Positions 1 to 13,400 of a stretch of DNA of 64,000 bases are shown piece after piece. Below the pieces are notes generated by a model, which saw nothing but the letters and a program-made list of their open reading frames with translations, made no database searches and was not told where the DNA came from. The position numbers and the translations under genes were made by a program. Source of the DNA: Sclerurus mexicanus (taxonomy: Eukaryota > Chordata > Aves > Passeriformes > Furnariidae); contig VWZF01002437.1 of assembly GCA_013396755.1 (NCBI GenBank), forward strand, positions 2,450,095 through 2,514,094. Direction: 5' to 3'. The stretch's first letter is position 1. Each line of letters opens with the position of its first letter.

Positions 1-2265
1 GTATAATATCTGGGTTGATAAAGCATCTTTAGACTCTTCTAAGATAACTCCAAGTGTTTTATGCATCTACTACAATTAACATTCTTTGGTTTAAATGACA
101 ATAAAACCCCAAATCCCAATTCCTCAGATGAGAATGACAAATGCATGCATTTGTGCAGATAATCTGGTGGAGTCTGGCTGCCTAAATTCACATTATGCTA
201 GAAACTATACTTAAGAAAAAGAAACATTGTTAAGGTTGTGAAGGCAAATAGTCAAAAGTTAAATACTAGAATGGGAACAAATTCCAGAATAATTTACTGT
301 CTCTTAATCTGACATTAATTTCTAGATACAAAGGTAGGAGTTCTACACTAGGCATTTAGATGTTGCTTTATAGGGCTTGCTCACCTGAGTATTGTAGTAA
401 CTTCATGTATCAGCACAGATTTTTCTATTGTTTGTGAATACTTCTGCTTAATTCAACACATACACACCCACACCCATGAATGTCATGACAAGCCCACCAT
501 ACTTCCTGCACAGGCCTTTTCTCAAGTAATTGAGTTTATTATTTTGATGCCAAAATGAAAAAGTACTATGGAACTTATACAGTGGAATTTTCTTTCATTC
601 ACAATAATATTCTAGACTATGCAGACAATTTTAGGCTTTAAATCACCAGAAGAACAACTAACAACTCTTTAGGATACCACAAAATGGCTGTATTGTGTTG
701 TGACTGTAAAAAGCTGATGTGAAAATTACAGCTGAGGTTTTACCTTGGTTAGGAGTTTTTTTCTTTTCATTTGTCTATTTTCAGGCTGCTCTGAAATGGA
801 TTTTCACCATGACATAACAAGCAGTGGCAGCGGTTGAACAGGACGTTTCTTTACAATGGAGGTTAATATCCTTCGTGTTTGTCTAATTTTGATCAAGGAG
901 GTTTCTTGGCAAAATAAAAATCACAAGTGTTTATTTGAACAAGTAAAAAAAATTATACATAAACTTCTGATTAAATATTTTTAGTTCCTTTTGCCTGCTA
1001 TCACTGCTTTCTTTGCAAATTTTGATCTAGTAGAAGCTTTCATGAAGGAAGCCCTAGGAAAGTACAGGGGCAAAATATTTCTCCTACTTACTGGTTACCC
1101 TTTCAGCACTATGAGGTAGTATTATCAGCCACAGCTTCTCTTTCCTTGCTGGTTTTTAATGCTAAAATTTTCCCATTGCAGAGCACCCAGTGATGCTCTA
1201 TGAACCACTCATACTCCCAGTTAAGCTCTCCTTTACATACCTTGGTGGATCTTAAAAGATATACAGATGCCAGCTTGACCTTTTGCCCATTCTTTAGGTG
1301 TGGGAGCACTAGGTGGGTGGATTGTTAAAATAATCACAAGTGCAGAGAACTGCCTCACCCTTCCTCTGCAGCTCTGCCAGGAGGACCCTGAGCAAGCTCC
1401 TTGGATACTCTCTTGGCATCCTACCAAAGGCACAACGAATGGGGCCATAAATACTTAACAAACGGCTGTAAAAACATGTTGCAAGGTGAATGTTGGAATG
1501 TAACATTTAAATTTTGGGGGTTTTTTGGTGAGGCAGGGCAGGGGAGAAATCAGATTGCCCACATCTGGATTGCCGAGTAAAAGCACCTTTTTGGCATTCT
1601 TGAATTTAGATGAGATTTATTCAAAACACTGTTTCCCATCCCTAAGTCTATAGGGCAAACTAGATACTTCATTTAGATGAGCAGCTTTTGGGCATGAATG
1701 ACAACAACTGTTCATATGGATTTTTATTATGCAGATTAAATACTCTCTAATTACACATAGTGGAATACTTCATAACAGTCTGCTGTGTTATGTCAATAAT
1801 CCATTAAGATATGAATAGATGCTTGGTAAAACTTCTGCTGAAAGCAAATGAGTGCTTATAATCTTGTTGGAAAAAGCACAACAATCCTATTGACAAGAGG
1901 CCAATGGAATTGCAGAGATACAGTCTCATGAGCTGCACTCAAAATCCAGGGAAAGGTCCTGTGGTGCTGATGAACTGTAAATACTAACAGAAGCACAGAA
2001 CTTCAAAACTGATCTTCCCTTTTTTTCCAGATTGATTCCCTGTGTCAGTAGGAGCAGCTTTGTTTTTTGATGCTTTATTTTTTCCTTCCACAAACAAGTT
2101 TAGACCTAATTTTCAGCAGTTTTTGTCTTTCTCATATAGCTAATCATACAGTGATAACTTGTGAGTATCCCTCAGTTACTAGAAAATGACAGTTTGAGTC
2201 AGGACCTGGTTCTGTTAGACATCAGAAAGCATCAAAAGATACCCATGTCCTCTTCCAGCATTTTG
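1..2265. other. Intergenic or intronic, nothing recognised
   Basis: AT-rich apparently single-copy DNA. Open frames are 71 codons or shorter, overlap each other on both frames, and resemble no protein I know. No RNA gene or mobile element is visible. Confidence 0.6.
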
Positions 2266-2649
2266 TAGAGTCATAGAACATCCTCAGTTGGAAGGGACCC
2301 AAAAGGATTATTGAAGTCTGTCTCCTGGCCCTGCACAGGACCATACCAAGAATCACACCATGTGCCTGAGAGCATTGTCCAAACATTTCTTGAACTCTGT
2401 CAGGCTTGGTGACATGACCACTTCCCTGGGGAGCCTGTTCCAGTGCCCATCCACCATCTGGGCGAAGAACCTTTTCCTAATATTCAAACTAAGCCTCCCC
2501 AACACAGCTTCATGCTGTTCCCTCAGTTCCTGACACCAGTCACTGGAGAGAAGAGATTGGCACCTGTCCCTCTTCTTCCCCTTGTGTCTTCTGTGCCTGC
2601 TCTCCCCATCTCTCTGACACTGAATCAAGCAGTCTGGGGCACCAGTTAA
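2266..2649 (-). mobile_element. CR1 LINE, 5'-truncated 3' end
   Basis: This is the 3' end of a chicken-repeat-1 type non-LTR retrotransposon lying on the minus strand. Read on that strand, the sequence carries the C-terminal end of the CR1 ORF2 protein (endonuclease/reverse transcriptase). The recognisable piece HWNRLPREVV is followed by SLTEFKK and the stop codon at 2353-2355. About 85 bases of 3' untranslated region follow, with the typical CR1 ending in which a 'GGGTCCCTTCCAAC'-like string precedes a TTCTATGA tail near 2266-2275. The frame is open from about 2,640 to the stop, so this copy is not heavily decayed. The reverse-transcriptase core and endonuclease are absent, as in the usual 5'-truncated insertion, so it cannot move by itself. 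The 5' limit is approximate and I saw no target-site duplication. Confidence 0.9.
2353..2640 (-). pseudogene. CR1 ORF2 C-terminal remnant (open frame)
   Basis: About 95 codons of the end of CR1 ORF2 remain open, ending in a TGA stop at 2353-2355. The visible hallmark is the HWNRLPREVV block about 35 residues before the end. The frame lacks the catalytic reverse-transcriptase motifs and any ATG start, because the insertion is truncated. It should not be annotated as a host gene. Confidence 0.85.
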
Positions 2650-4250
2650 AAAGGGCCAGGAAGACTAAAGCAGAAAGGATGGATGATGTTCAAAAGTCAT
2701 GATAATCAGAAACAGACATTTTAGAATATTGACCTGAATCCTAAGCACAAAAAGGTACAAAACAAATAAATCAAATATAGTTATCTGTTGTTTATATTGG
2801 CTGACCCAAGATCAACAACTTAAAAACACTAAAACTCATCATCTCCTAACATAACCATCCTGCAGTTTAAGGAGTCATGGCAAACTCACTTTACTGTACA
2901 TTCTTCTGTGCCTCTCCACCACCTTCCTTGTCCATCCAAAAAGGACAATTCCTTGAGAAATTTTTTAGAGTAAATAAGTGTGCTATAGGGTTGATGATCA
3001 TGGGCTGTATCCTGAGAAATATTTTTGCCACAAATAGTTCTCTTAGTACTGGAATAGACATGGGACCCCAGATGAAATTGTACACTGCAGCCACTGTCAC
3101 TTGAATTAGCATAACCCGGGATAAGCAGTTTCAGAGTGGAAATCTGAGTTAAGTATGCTGTAAAAGGTTATGAATAGAGCCAGTGGTGATCCTGAACCAC
3201 ATCACCGCTGTGAACCAGCTAACAGGATGGCCCTGTAAGCATTTCTATCAGCCCAATGTGGAGAGTGGGGAACTTACACCTGGGTAGGAATGGACATCTG
3301 GGGATCAAGAAGCAGGAGAAACAGTCAGGGCAGGAGGACCTTCTTCAGGCAACTTTGCCTAGGTTTTTTGTATATATTTTTTCTTTTCATTAAACTCTAG
3401 ATCTATGAATTGAACAGATCTACTAAGCCCAAACATTCACTTTGTGAACAGAGTATGCTCCAGTTGCTTGTAGCTCCAGTGTGACTACAGCACAGATGTG
3501 CCTTCCCCCCATGCCATAACGTATTCTCATTTGCTTCCAGAATGCTGTGTGACTGCAGTGGGCACCTGCTGTTGCTGGAACACCTAAACATGCTTTTTCC
3601 AACCAAATATATGCAAGTTGTACTTTCACAACATTAATTGCTCTGAACAGGTAGCAAGAAAAAGCAGTGTATCCTTTCTGTGTTGACAGTGACTTCCATT
3701 GCTTTCACACTAGATCCAAGGGGAAGGAGCCACTTCACTCAGAGCAGAGAGAGTCAGTGGCTTGTGGAACGGGAACCAGACAGACAAGAAAGCTGAGGGC
3801 AGAGAGTCATGATAAAATGGGTAGTGGGAGGCAGGAGAAGTTGGATTTAGAGACTAGTTGGCTTTAGCCTGTGGGGACCATACTGGTATTTGATGATGAG
3901 CTATGTGAAGAGGAGTGACTAAGTGCTATATGGTGATACCACTGAGCAACTCTATGGTTGTTCAGTGATATTACTAATTAAAGACTGTGAGAAATACTTG
4001 TGAAGTGAGATTTGCAGTCACAAGTAGTGTATGTCATTAAATCAAATTGTATTGGTTGGAGAACATGGGTTTGGACAGACAGACATCTTTATAGGTGTTC
4101 AATGAGCAATCTTCAACATGAGGTGCAAGATTTACTAGCAATGCTAGTCAAGACTTAGATACAAGCTCATAAAAGACTGGAGTTACACAAAACCCCATTT
4201 GTGGCACTTCCTAATTTTGGGGAGCTTGATTTTTCAACCTCAGTAATGTT
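2650..4250. other. Intergenic or intronic, nothing recognised
   Basis: AT-rich unique-looking DNA. The short open frames at 2,877-3,867 are overlapping and have no recognisable protein signature. Confidence 0.55.
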
Positions 4251-4310
4251 ATTATTTATATTTATATATATATATATATATATGTTCTCATTATTAGTAT
4301 ATATATGTTA
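4251..4310. repeat. TA-rich microsatellite
   Basis: A near-perfect TA run at about 4264-4283 sits between other TTTATA and ATATAT blocks and continues weakly to about 4310. It is a simple sequence repeat and may vary in length between individuals. Confidence 0.85.
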
Positions 4311-5235
4311 CATACATGTAATACCTGTATGATCCCCAGAACTGATCAGAGCAAACACTTGAAGTATACCCTGAAGTTTCAAAGCAGTAAATTTGTGGTA
4401 GTTCTTGGAGAAGACCCTTCTTGTTCTTTGGTCAAGTCACTGAGTATATTATGCAAAAATAATAGAGGAAAATAGATGATTTGTCTGTTGATCCATCATT
4501 TCTTGGGTCCTTTATGCTCAGCTGGTAATACATGTCAATCGTATTTTATTAGTTGGAAACGCACAGCAGTTGGGTGGATCTTTTCACCAGCATTAAGGTA
4601 GATTACATTTCTGCTCTTACCTCATTAACCTTTATTGCTAGAGCTTAAGTTTACTGAGACAGAGTTTGTCACTCTGCAATCCTGTGTTAAATTAAATAGA
4701 ATGCTTTGTAGGTTGTCTCATTTCACTGTATTCCTCTATTTAGCTCAGTATTGTGGATGCTTACTCATTTTGAATAAAGCAGTCTCCAGATGAAACAAAT
4801 AAAGCTTATTTACAATCTAATAGCAATAAAAGTCTACAAGAACAAAAATTTACAGGTTGCTTTTATTTGCCTTTTGATTTCTAAGTCATTAGAGCATACA
4901 TGACTGTGGTTTGTAGCATTGTTCTGCAGGAGGGACTTCAAATTTAATTAAAGATGGAATTCCCACTGTAATCATATGAATTTAAGAGTTGGAGTAGTAA
5001 AAAAACCCAAAAAAATAAATATTTTCTGGTTCTCAGTGGAATCATGAGTTATCAACACCCAACTGCAAAGCTGCATGATTCACTGTGAAATTGATTTTAT
5101 CACATGGTTCCACAAGGCACCCTATGGTTTTTTGCATTTTTTCCCATGCATTTTTAATGCATTGCCTGATCTTTGGGTACTAATTCTTTACCCTTCAGCA
5201 AATTTTAACTTTCTAAACATGTGAACAGTTTCAAA
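4311..5235. other. Intergenic or intronic, nothing recognised
   Basis: AT-rich sequence without open frames of note, RNA genes or mobile elements that I can recognise. Confidence 0.55.
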
Positions 5236-5279
5236 CACCTGATATTTAATTTTCATCCACCTGATATTTAGTTTTCATC
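5236..5279. repeat. 22-bp tandem duplication
   Basis: Two adjacent 22-base copies, 5236-5257 and 5258-5279, both begin CACCTGATATTTA and differ at one position (A versus G in the run ATTTAATTTT/ATTTAGTTTT). This looks like a small local tandem duplication. Confidence 0.9.
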
Positions 5280-7455
5280 AGTCTTCTAGGGAAATATTTC
5301 TTTCCTCTTTCATGTAGATATTTTTCTATTAAGATTACCTACTCCTAAGGCACACTATTCAATCTCAAAACATGAGTAGCTGAAGGACTAAAAGTTAGAT
5401 CTCTATGATCATAAAAATAAATAGTTTTTTGATAGAACTCAGTGCTTGCTTCTGACACTGGCAAGACAGTAACAGGTATCCACCATTTAAATGTTCACAC
5501 TTTCATTAGTAGAAGAACCATACAAAGTTATTTTAGAACTGATTTGCCCTCAACTTCTGCTACTTAAATTCACTCACAGGTCTTAAATGCATCTCTTCAA
5601 GCACACTCATTCTGTTGACACCAGCATAATTCCGTGCTGTAACATGTTTAAATGCTTTGCAGAATCATGGCCCTACAAACATGGCCCTATAGGGGAAGAA
5701 TCCCAAAACATCTTAACTCTAATATAGCTAAAATTTTATTTTAAAAAAGAAGTTAATGTGATTCCAGGTATATGTATGTGTGTGTATAGATACATATCAA
5801 ACTCATATGACAAATCAGTTTTTGTTGTTACTTGTTTGGAAGGATACACACACACACACGTGACTAGCTGAGTTTTATAGAGGCTCTCTCTATTGTCCAA
5901 CCATGCAGTTGCCAAAATACAACTATTTTTCATTGAGCAAAATAACCATACTCCCTATTTACTTGGGTAATTGGATAAATAACATAATTCAGCTTCATAT
6001 TCAAAAAAAATGAGGGGTCTATATTAAATAATTTGAGATAAATCATGGACTGCCTGAAGGACTGTAAACAATTAATAATGATAAATAGGCTGCAATTTGT
6101 TGAAATAGATGCAAAGAGGTACCTAGGGAGATGCTGAAGAAGTCAGTGTTGAAACAAATTTACTATAAGCATAAATGTTCTAAAAGGGGCTGTTGATCAA
6201 ATGAGCACACGATACTTTTTAAAATTTCAGTGTAAGCAAAGATGAGAGGAAAGAACCACAGTAGTCAAAAGAAAGTAGCAGCATGAGGTTACTTCAGCTG
6301 AAATGTAAGACAATAATATGAGAAAGATTAATTACAACCTTAATTATCTTTCTCTCACAAAATTCTCTCCATATATACTTATTGTTTGAAATAGAATCAA
6401 GACCTTAAGACTCTGCTGACTTCAGGAGCCTGATATACAGGCTCTTAAAATGAAAGGGAGCCTTTCCCTTAATGTCAATAACTTTGGATCCAGCCTTACA
6501 TAAACCCCTGGATTTGGGATGGAGTTAATGTAAAGAGTAATAGAAACTGAAATGTGTTAAGGAATACAGATAAACATAAGGTGATCCAATAATGACATAA
6601 TCTCCCTGTATGGCACAGTTACACTATAACTGTAATGAATTCACATCAGTATTTGTGGACACGGGTTAGGCTAAAATGCTTAAAGTAACATTGTATTGCT
6701 GTGTCTTTTTCTTCTATCACAGCGTGGAGTACACACAGTGACAGTTCTGGGATTATTACTTACCATGCAGACTTCAGAGAAACAAGTAATTCTTTTTTCT
6801 ATGCATTTTCTTCAGGACAGGGCTATATGAAGTCAAACAGCTGAAGAGGAGTCTATGTTAAAATGCGAACATATGAAATTTAATTTTCAAATAATATAAT
6901 CTTCCTGAGTCTGATGTGCTAAGCATAATAAATGAACAAGCATGCAGTACTTTATACATAAGCAAAAATAAATCAGTGCAAAGTCCCTGCAATTCTTCTG
7001 GTTGAGAAGACTTATTAGACAAGGTCAAATTATAGGAAAATCAATCTTTGTAGGCTGAATCTGATTTGCATTAGTAGATAAATGTTTACCATAATTCCAA
7101 ATAAAAAACAAGACCATACAGTAATTCCTTCATCCATGCTCATGGTCCATCATACCTCAGCTCAGCCAAGGGGAGCTGTGCTGCTCTAAGCAGAGATATG
7201 GAAATCATTTGTCTGACTTTGGAAAAAAAACCTGTCCTGAGTGAACGTGAAGCTATTTTGTGATGAACTAGAAACAAGTCTAACAAAATGTGTTGTTTTC
7301 CTGTGTCCTCTCTTATATCTCCAACAGAGAGGAGAGTCACCCTCCAGTCCTGCTCACTTGACCAGATGAGGAATTTGACCTGATCTCCCATTTCAGAGGA
7401 CTATCCTAGACATGGTCTTCAGCTTGCAAGTAGTTTGTCACCCTGCAGATATTCC
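5280..7455. other. Intergenic or intronic, short CA repeat only
   Basis: AT-rich DNA. The only structured element is a short CA repeat at about 5846-5861 with TG-rich sequence at 5773-5786. No coding exon or RNA gene is recognised. Confidence 0.5.
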
Positions 7456-7479
7456 TTTTTTTTCTTTTTTTTTTTTTTT
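7456..7479. repeat. Poly-T tract
   Basis: A run of T with one C at 7464. It could be a decayed retroposon tail on the minus strand, but no recognisable body adjoins it. Confidence 0.8.
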
Positions 7480-10400
7480 AATCTGAAGCCATTTGCCAAT
7501 ATCAGCTCATGTTTGCAAATAACTGGTTGTCCTCAAATTTCTTCTGGTGTCTGAATAAACCATTGAAAATCCTGAATTCCAATCTTAGATCTAAACACAT
7601 ATTTATTCTCCCGCCCTCCCCTTCAGTCCTGGTCTAGGTAAAGGCCAAACCAGCTTGTAGTATAGCTCTAATATAATGCCAAGATCCCACTTCCTAAACT
7701 GCTCTATATTAGGCTGCAGCAGAAGGCTGAGCACTCTGTTCCAAGTGTTGATTTGCATTTCAATGAAGGTAGAACGATGGTGAGGGATGTTCACTTGAGG
7801 GAACCCTTGGGTAATTTTTAAGAGAGCTTCAGCACCCAAAGCAGCAATACCCCAGGTCCAGAATAAAACTTCCACAAGTCAAGTGCAGCTTGAGTAAGAT
7901 TTATGACCTCTTTACACTTTCTGGTAAGTTTCTTCACACTGGGCTTGATTCTGATTTTTCCTAAGGTGGCTTTACACTGATGTAACTCCACTGGTGGGAA
8001 ATAGAGGTGCTCTGGGTTTCACTTGGCATCACACTCCTCTGAATGATGTTCTGTCAACAGCTGCAGCAGAGTGCTGGGTCACAGGCAGTCACCTACCCTC
8101 GTGATTTGGAAGTTTAACCTGTCACATGACATTAGTGCTAGGAGAGATGGCACACTTGTTCTCAGGGAAACCAGGGGGACTGGAGAGGGCTTTTCACTGT
8201 GCAAGAATGAAGGTCACTGCAAGCACCCACCTGCTGAATGTCCACCTGCCAAGCCCTGTCTGGATTCAGCAGTAACAGCTACGCTGAATTTTCTGTCCTA
8301 ACATTTTACTAATTAAAAAGTTTTAAAACCTGAATGTGACTCTCTATTTCTCAATTAAATTCAAATAATAGGGCTTTTTCACATTTGGGCCAAACTCCAA
8401 TGCAAGCTGTCTGACTGTGACGCAAGCAGTGGACCTACGCCAATGAAATGTGGTGTGTGTCATACAGCAGTCCAAGCTGTCTTCTTGGGAGGCTGGAAAA
8501 GCCTGGAACAGCTCTCTCTTTTTAATTTGCTTACTATTTCCAGAGGTTTTTTGAACCCCATTGCTACTTTCTGCTCTATTAAAAACATGATAAATTACTA
8601 GAAATTACTTCCAAAATTAAGCAAAAGGTGTAACAGACACTGGTAAACTGGTGCCAGAGGGTCCAGCCCACTGCAGAAGCAAAAATGATGACATGATCAA
8701 CGCTTCCTTGCCATGTTTCCCCTTTTTACCTCCTTTTCTCCCTTCCTCTTTACTCTTCTCTTCTGTGTGCTAAAAAAGTAAAATAAAATAAAGTTGTTGA
8801 AGACTTGGTAGTCAATCTCACCTGCTGGTCTTGCTCACCTCCAAGATCAAAGTGCACACAGGCCCTGGGATGGGATGATGCACTAAAACAGACCCATCCC
8901 TCATGATCTGGGGAAGACTCCGCCACCTCCATCTCTGACTCTCCACAGTTAGATTAGAGTTTTATAATCAACGGGCTAGAAATTGCTTGAGAAAATACAG
9001 TTCTCACCCACACCCTGCAAAGTACCCCTTCCAGAACTATCTCTTTGTAATTAAGAGCCTCATTTGTTCACCAAAAAACATTTCCCAAAGCAGAGGAGTC
9101 TGCAAAAACAGGCAGCTTGTGAGAAAATAGGAGGTCTGGCATGGAAGCTTAAGAATATGGGACATCTACACTTGTTTTGCTAACAGTTTCTGTGCCTCCT
9201 CTTCCCCATCCCACAGGAGAGAATTGGGATGGACAGGGTTAGAGCAGGGCTGATAACACTTTCTGTGGAGTACAGTTGTCCTGGCTACATCCACCGTGTT
9301 TATTTGGTAATTGCAGCTATGTTCAGGCTTAGGTGTGTTGAGCCAAATGGCAAAGATCAGGTACCTGCAAACTGTCACCTCAAGTCGTCTTTGCTTACTG
9401 TGGTTGCAGCCATGCTATATTTTGGCAAGAACAAACATGAATATACTTTTGTATGACCTCTGGTACTCACACCATTTTGAAAGCATTGCCAAAACTGCTC
9501 TGGGTTGGCTGGAGAAGGCAGAACTCCACCAGACGTCTCTTTAAACAGCAAATCATCAGAAGACAGAATATGGTGTAACATCTGACCTCCACAAAATCCT
9601 TACAACAGAGAATGCACACCCTGCACTATGAGAGCACAATTTTGGGTCCTGGGCAACTTAGAAGGCCAATTTATGGGGTTTATTTTATATTTCCACTGGT
9701 TAGACAACTTTTGAGGGCCATATCTATCATGACTATGGTTTTGTTCACATTGAAAGTTTAACCTGCAAAGAAACTTCCAGACAGTGACAAGGAGCTACGC
9801 CTCTGCTCTCCAGATTCCCACTTCCACAATACAACTCCCAGAGACAAGTTCTGGAAAAGAGAGAAAGAGAAAACCACACAAGAGATGTGACCCACCAGCT
9901 GGTGGACATAGCAATGAGATGCTGAGGGCAAGGCAGGGCTGGTAGGTGGATTATGGAGATTGAGTGCAGATGTACCCAAGGCTCAGCACCAGGGTGGCAG
10001 GAGTGATCCAGACCCTAGGGAGCTGGAGCTAGGCTGTGAAAGCTGAGCTCTGCTCTGGGGTCGTATTCAGCCTGTGTCTGAGTTTCTTGAACACAGAGCC
10101 CTCAGGTTCTCTCTGCCCTAGGGCCAGACTGCCAGGCAGGATCCAGGCACCAAGTCAGCAGCGAGTAAACTGCCAGCACAACTCTGCATTTCAGGTACCA
10201 TTCTTCCAGATCCTCAGTTCAGTCACAAAATATTGAGACAAGGAAGTCTTGAGAGGATCCAGTACTTTACAGGGCTATCTCCTTAAATTTAAATCCTTAG
10301 GCAGTTCTTTAACTGCTCCATCCAGATAGAAGTGGATCCAAACTCCCAGCAGTGCCAATGGCCACCTCTGGCCTCACTGCCCTGCCACTGCTTTCCAGTT

Positions 10401-13400
10401 AACTTACGTGGGAGAAAAGGCCCTTGGGATCTGGCCTTTAATACCACAGCTGTAATCTTCTCTGAGGCCAGGAGAGAATCCTGCTCAGGGATTCAATGTC
10501 TGCAGAGCTGTGTAGTAGTCCTGTCTGGTTTTATATTGTCTCTATAATTTTTTTAAAAAACGCTTTATATTGTCTTTCTCTTAGCAATAAAAAAACACAA
10601 ACATTGAGAAGCATTTTTTCCAATAAAGAATAAAATCTGTGTATAGATAATTTGCTTAAATAAGGGATCAGTACAAATTAACAGATTAAATTTCTGTTAC
10701 ATATTAGAAAAATAAAAAGGATGATTCATTTACTTTAAAGTAGAAGACAGGAAAGTTACTGACAGATTAAAAATTAGAATTGATGATTTCCTTTTTTTTC
10801 TGTGATATCCGAGTACAGGAAGAAATCAGAATTTTTCCAGACTTCAACATCTGAGGGCCTGCAATTTCATTGCTGAAACATTTGCTGTTCAGCCCCACTG
10901 CTTCCACTCTGAAATGCAGTGAACGAGCCCACCATTAAATGTTTAAGACAGAAATACTTTATCTTTTTTCTTTTTTTCCTTTTTAGCGCATCAAGATCAT
11001 TCTGGTTGAAAACCCACATACCTCTCTAACAGTAAAAGTTCTGTTCAGATGTCTTGAGCTTCTGCCATCTCCTCCAGATTTTCTGCATGGCTTGAGTGGT
11101 GGGCTGTATATTCAGACCATGTACAACAGTATTTCTTACAGATGTCAAACATATGCAGTAGGGAAATGAATTGTATGGCAGGCTTAGTGACTGTGTAAAA
11201 GTGACTTTTATGTTAAAAGAATTCCCCTTTTACAGGGAATAGAAAGGCCAGTAAAGGACTTGGAGTTATAGAATAAAGTACTGTTCCTTGCTGTCACATT
11301 TCTGCTGTGTTCAGGGACTGGGACTGTCTGTGTACGGTTTTTGAAAAGAATCATAACATCATCAAAGAAGCACATGGTTCCATCAGCAATTTCTTATTAC
11401 AACAATATACTCTTGTGAGACTGATTTTTGGTTAACCGCTCAGGTCAAGTGCACAAGTAACTTTTTTTTTAGGTCTTGTCTTATTAGATGCCAAAATGTG
11501 TTACTCAATTGCTCCCTTTGACCACAAGTATGGGCTTCTTTGTTTCCTTCCTTTAGTGATAAACAGAAGGGTTTACATTTCTTTGCATTCTGGTGAGATG
11601 GGAGTAAGACTGAAAGCAGGGAGGCAGACCATGGTTGATAGCTGCGAAGTTCATGGCTCCACATCCTTCACGAGACATGGGTACAGTCACCTTGGCCAGG
11701 CACTTCCCTGAAGTCTCATGATGGTTGGAACTCCAAAGAAAAGGACAACCAGCACCATTCAGGATTTTGAGAGTGAATGCAGCAACTTTTAACCAAAACT
11801 TGTGGTTTAACAGGTGGAGGAGGGCAAATTAGCATGGGTGTTTCCACAAGTAGATAAAGGTAGTGCTAATGTTTCTTTTCCATAGATTCTCAGTTAAGGT
11901 AGCTCAGTCTTTCTGTCTTTGAACTTTGTGTGTGGTCCAGCTTCAGCTGGTCAGTCAGGCTAATCCTGTTTTACACACACACCTTAGAATGTATTATGAA
12001 ATATGTGCCCCCCTCCCTTTATAAGGGTCTCTTATTCTTGCTCTGATTTCAGCCCTTCATCACTTTGTAATTATAATAGGGTCTGTATTACACTATGCAA
12101 TTGAATTTCCCTGCAAATACCTGGCCCATTATTTTTTTTTTTAAATAAACAAAGAGAAACAGAAACATAATTTTTGAAACATATAATTTGTGTGCATACA
12201 TGTATTACTTGACCCTATTGCAAGTCTTTTGTGTGCTAATGTGCACACTGTAGCTCAATCATGGTCTCATTCTTACAGGAGAGCAAGCTGACAGTGGAGT
12301 GCTACATATTTGTGAGTTTCTGATATAAGTGATTTCCTACAGTATATTACTGGCACCTATTTCATTCATACTGACTCGTAATTATATCCCACTACCTGTT
12401 TATACTGAATACTTGTCTGATGATGATTAATTTTAGAAGATTCCACATGAAAATGTGGTGTTTGCTGTGATAGAGTGGGCAGAAAGGCAGTGTTGGTGGC
12501 ATTCATGCTTCTGCCCTCAGTTCTCAATCAGCCAAGGACCAGAAACAAAACCTTCATTGCAAGATCCTACACGATCACACCTAATCAAGATGACACAACT
12601 CTCAAGCACAGATTATGGAATACTTACAGAGAACTCTCAAGTCACTTCATAGCGATTACATGAGTTATGCAAATACAGAGGAAAATGATACATTTATCAA
12701 CATGTTTGAAAAAAATGAAGCAGTTCTCATGAGTGCAATGAAAAGGCCAGATCAAAGCAGCAGCCCACGAGTCAGAGTTGGCTGCCAAGACTGTGTCAGC
12801 TGGCATATTACCTCCCCGAGCACCTCTACATGCCCAAACACTTACTCTGTGAACTGTCAGCCCACCTGTGTCAGAGGAGAACCCTGCTCTGATGGAGCTC
12901 CAGAGATCAGCTTACAGAGGTGCCCCAAAGCTGACATTTGGCTCACAGCACCAAAAAGGCTAAATCAGCCTAGGCTGGATTTTTATAAATTACTGGCTTA
13001 CTTTCTACACCTCTTTGTCACCTCCAAATCAAGAGTTACTATAATCTTTAAAGATTATTTATTACTAGTGCAACCAGAACCCCTGTTTAGAGACTGAGAC
13101 CTCCTGGAACAAACACAAAACAAAAGACAGTTCTGACTCCCAAAGTTTACATGTTAAGCATGTTCCCTGAAAACAGTCTTCTAACTGAACGAATATCAAA
13201 AACCTGCCTTTCTCTGTAAACTCCATGCTCCAATGAGAAGAAAAAGGGACTCATAAATGATCCGTATTTTGCTATTTGTCAGTGGTGGAATTCTACAATC
13301 AACACAGCTGACAGCAGTCAGACCTAATGCAAGAGTGTTGTACTTGTGGAAGAACTAGAAAATATTAAAAATGCAAAACCTGGCCAACATTTTTTGCATA

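Noticed and set aside
10950..11170. Pyrimidine tract plus AG followed by about 60 open codons, like an internal exon
   Set aside because: The open length is common by chance, there is no matching donor site or recognisable protein, and no neighbouring exon was found.
12615..13097. 160-codon frame on the plus strand
   Set aside because: About one frame of this length is expected by chance in 64 kb of this composition. No recognisable protein, splice structure or conserved motif.
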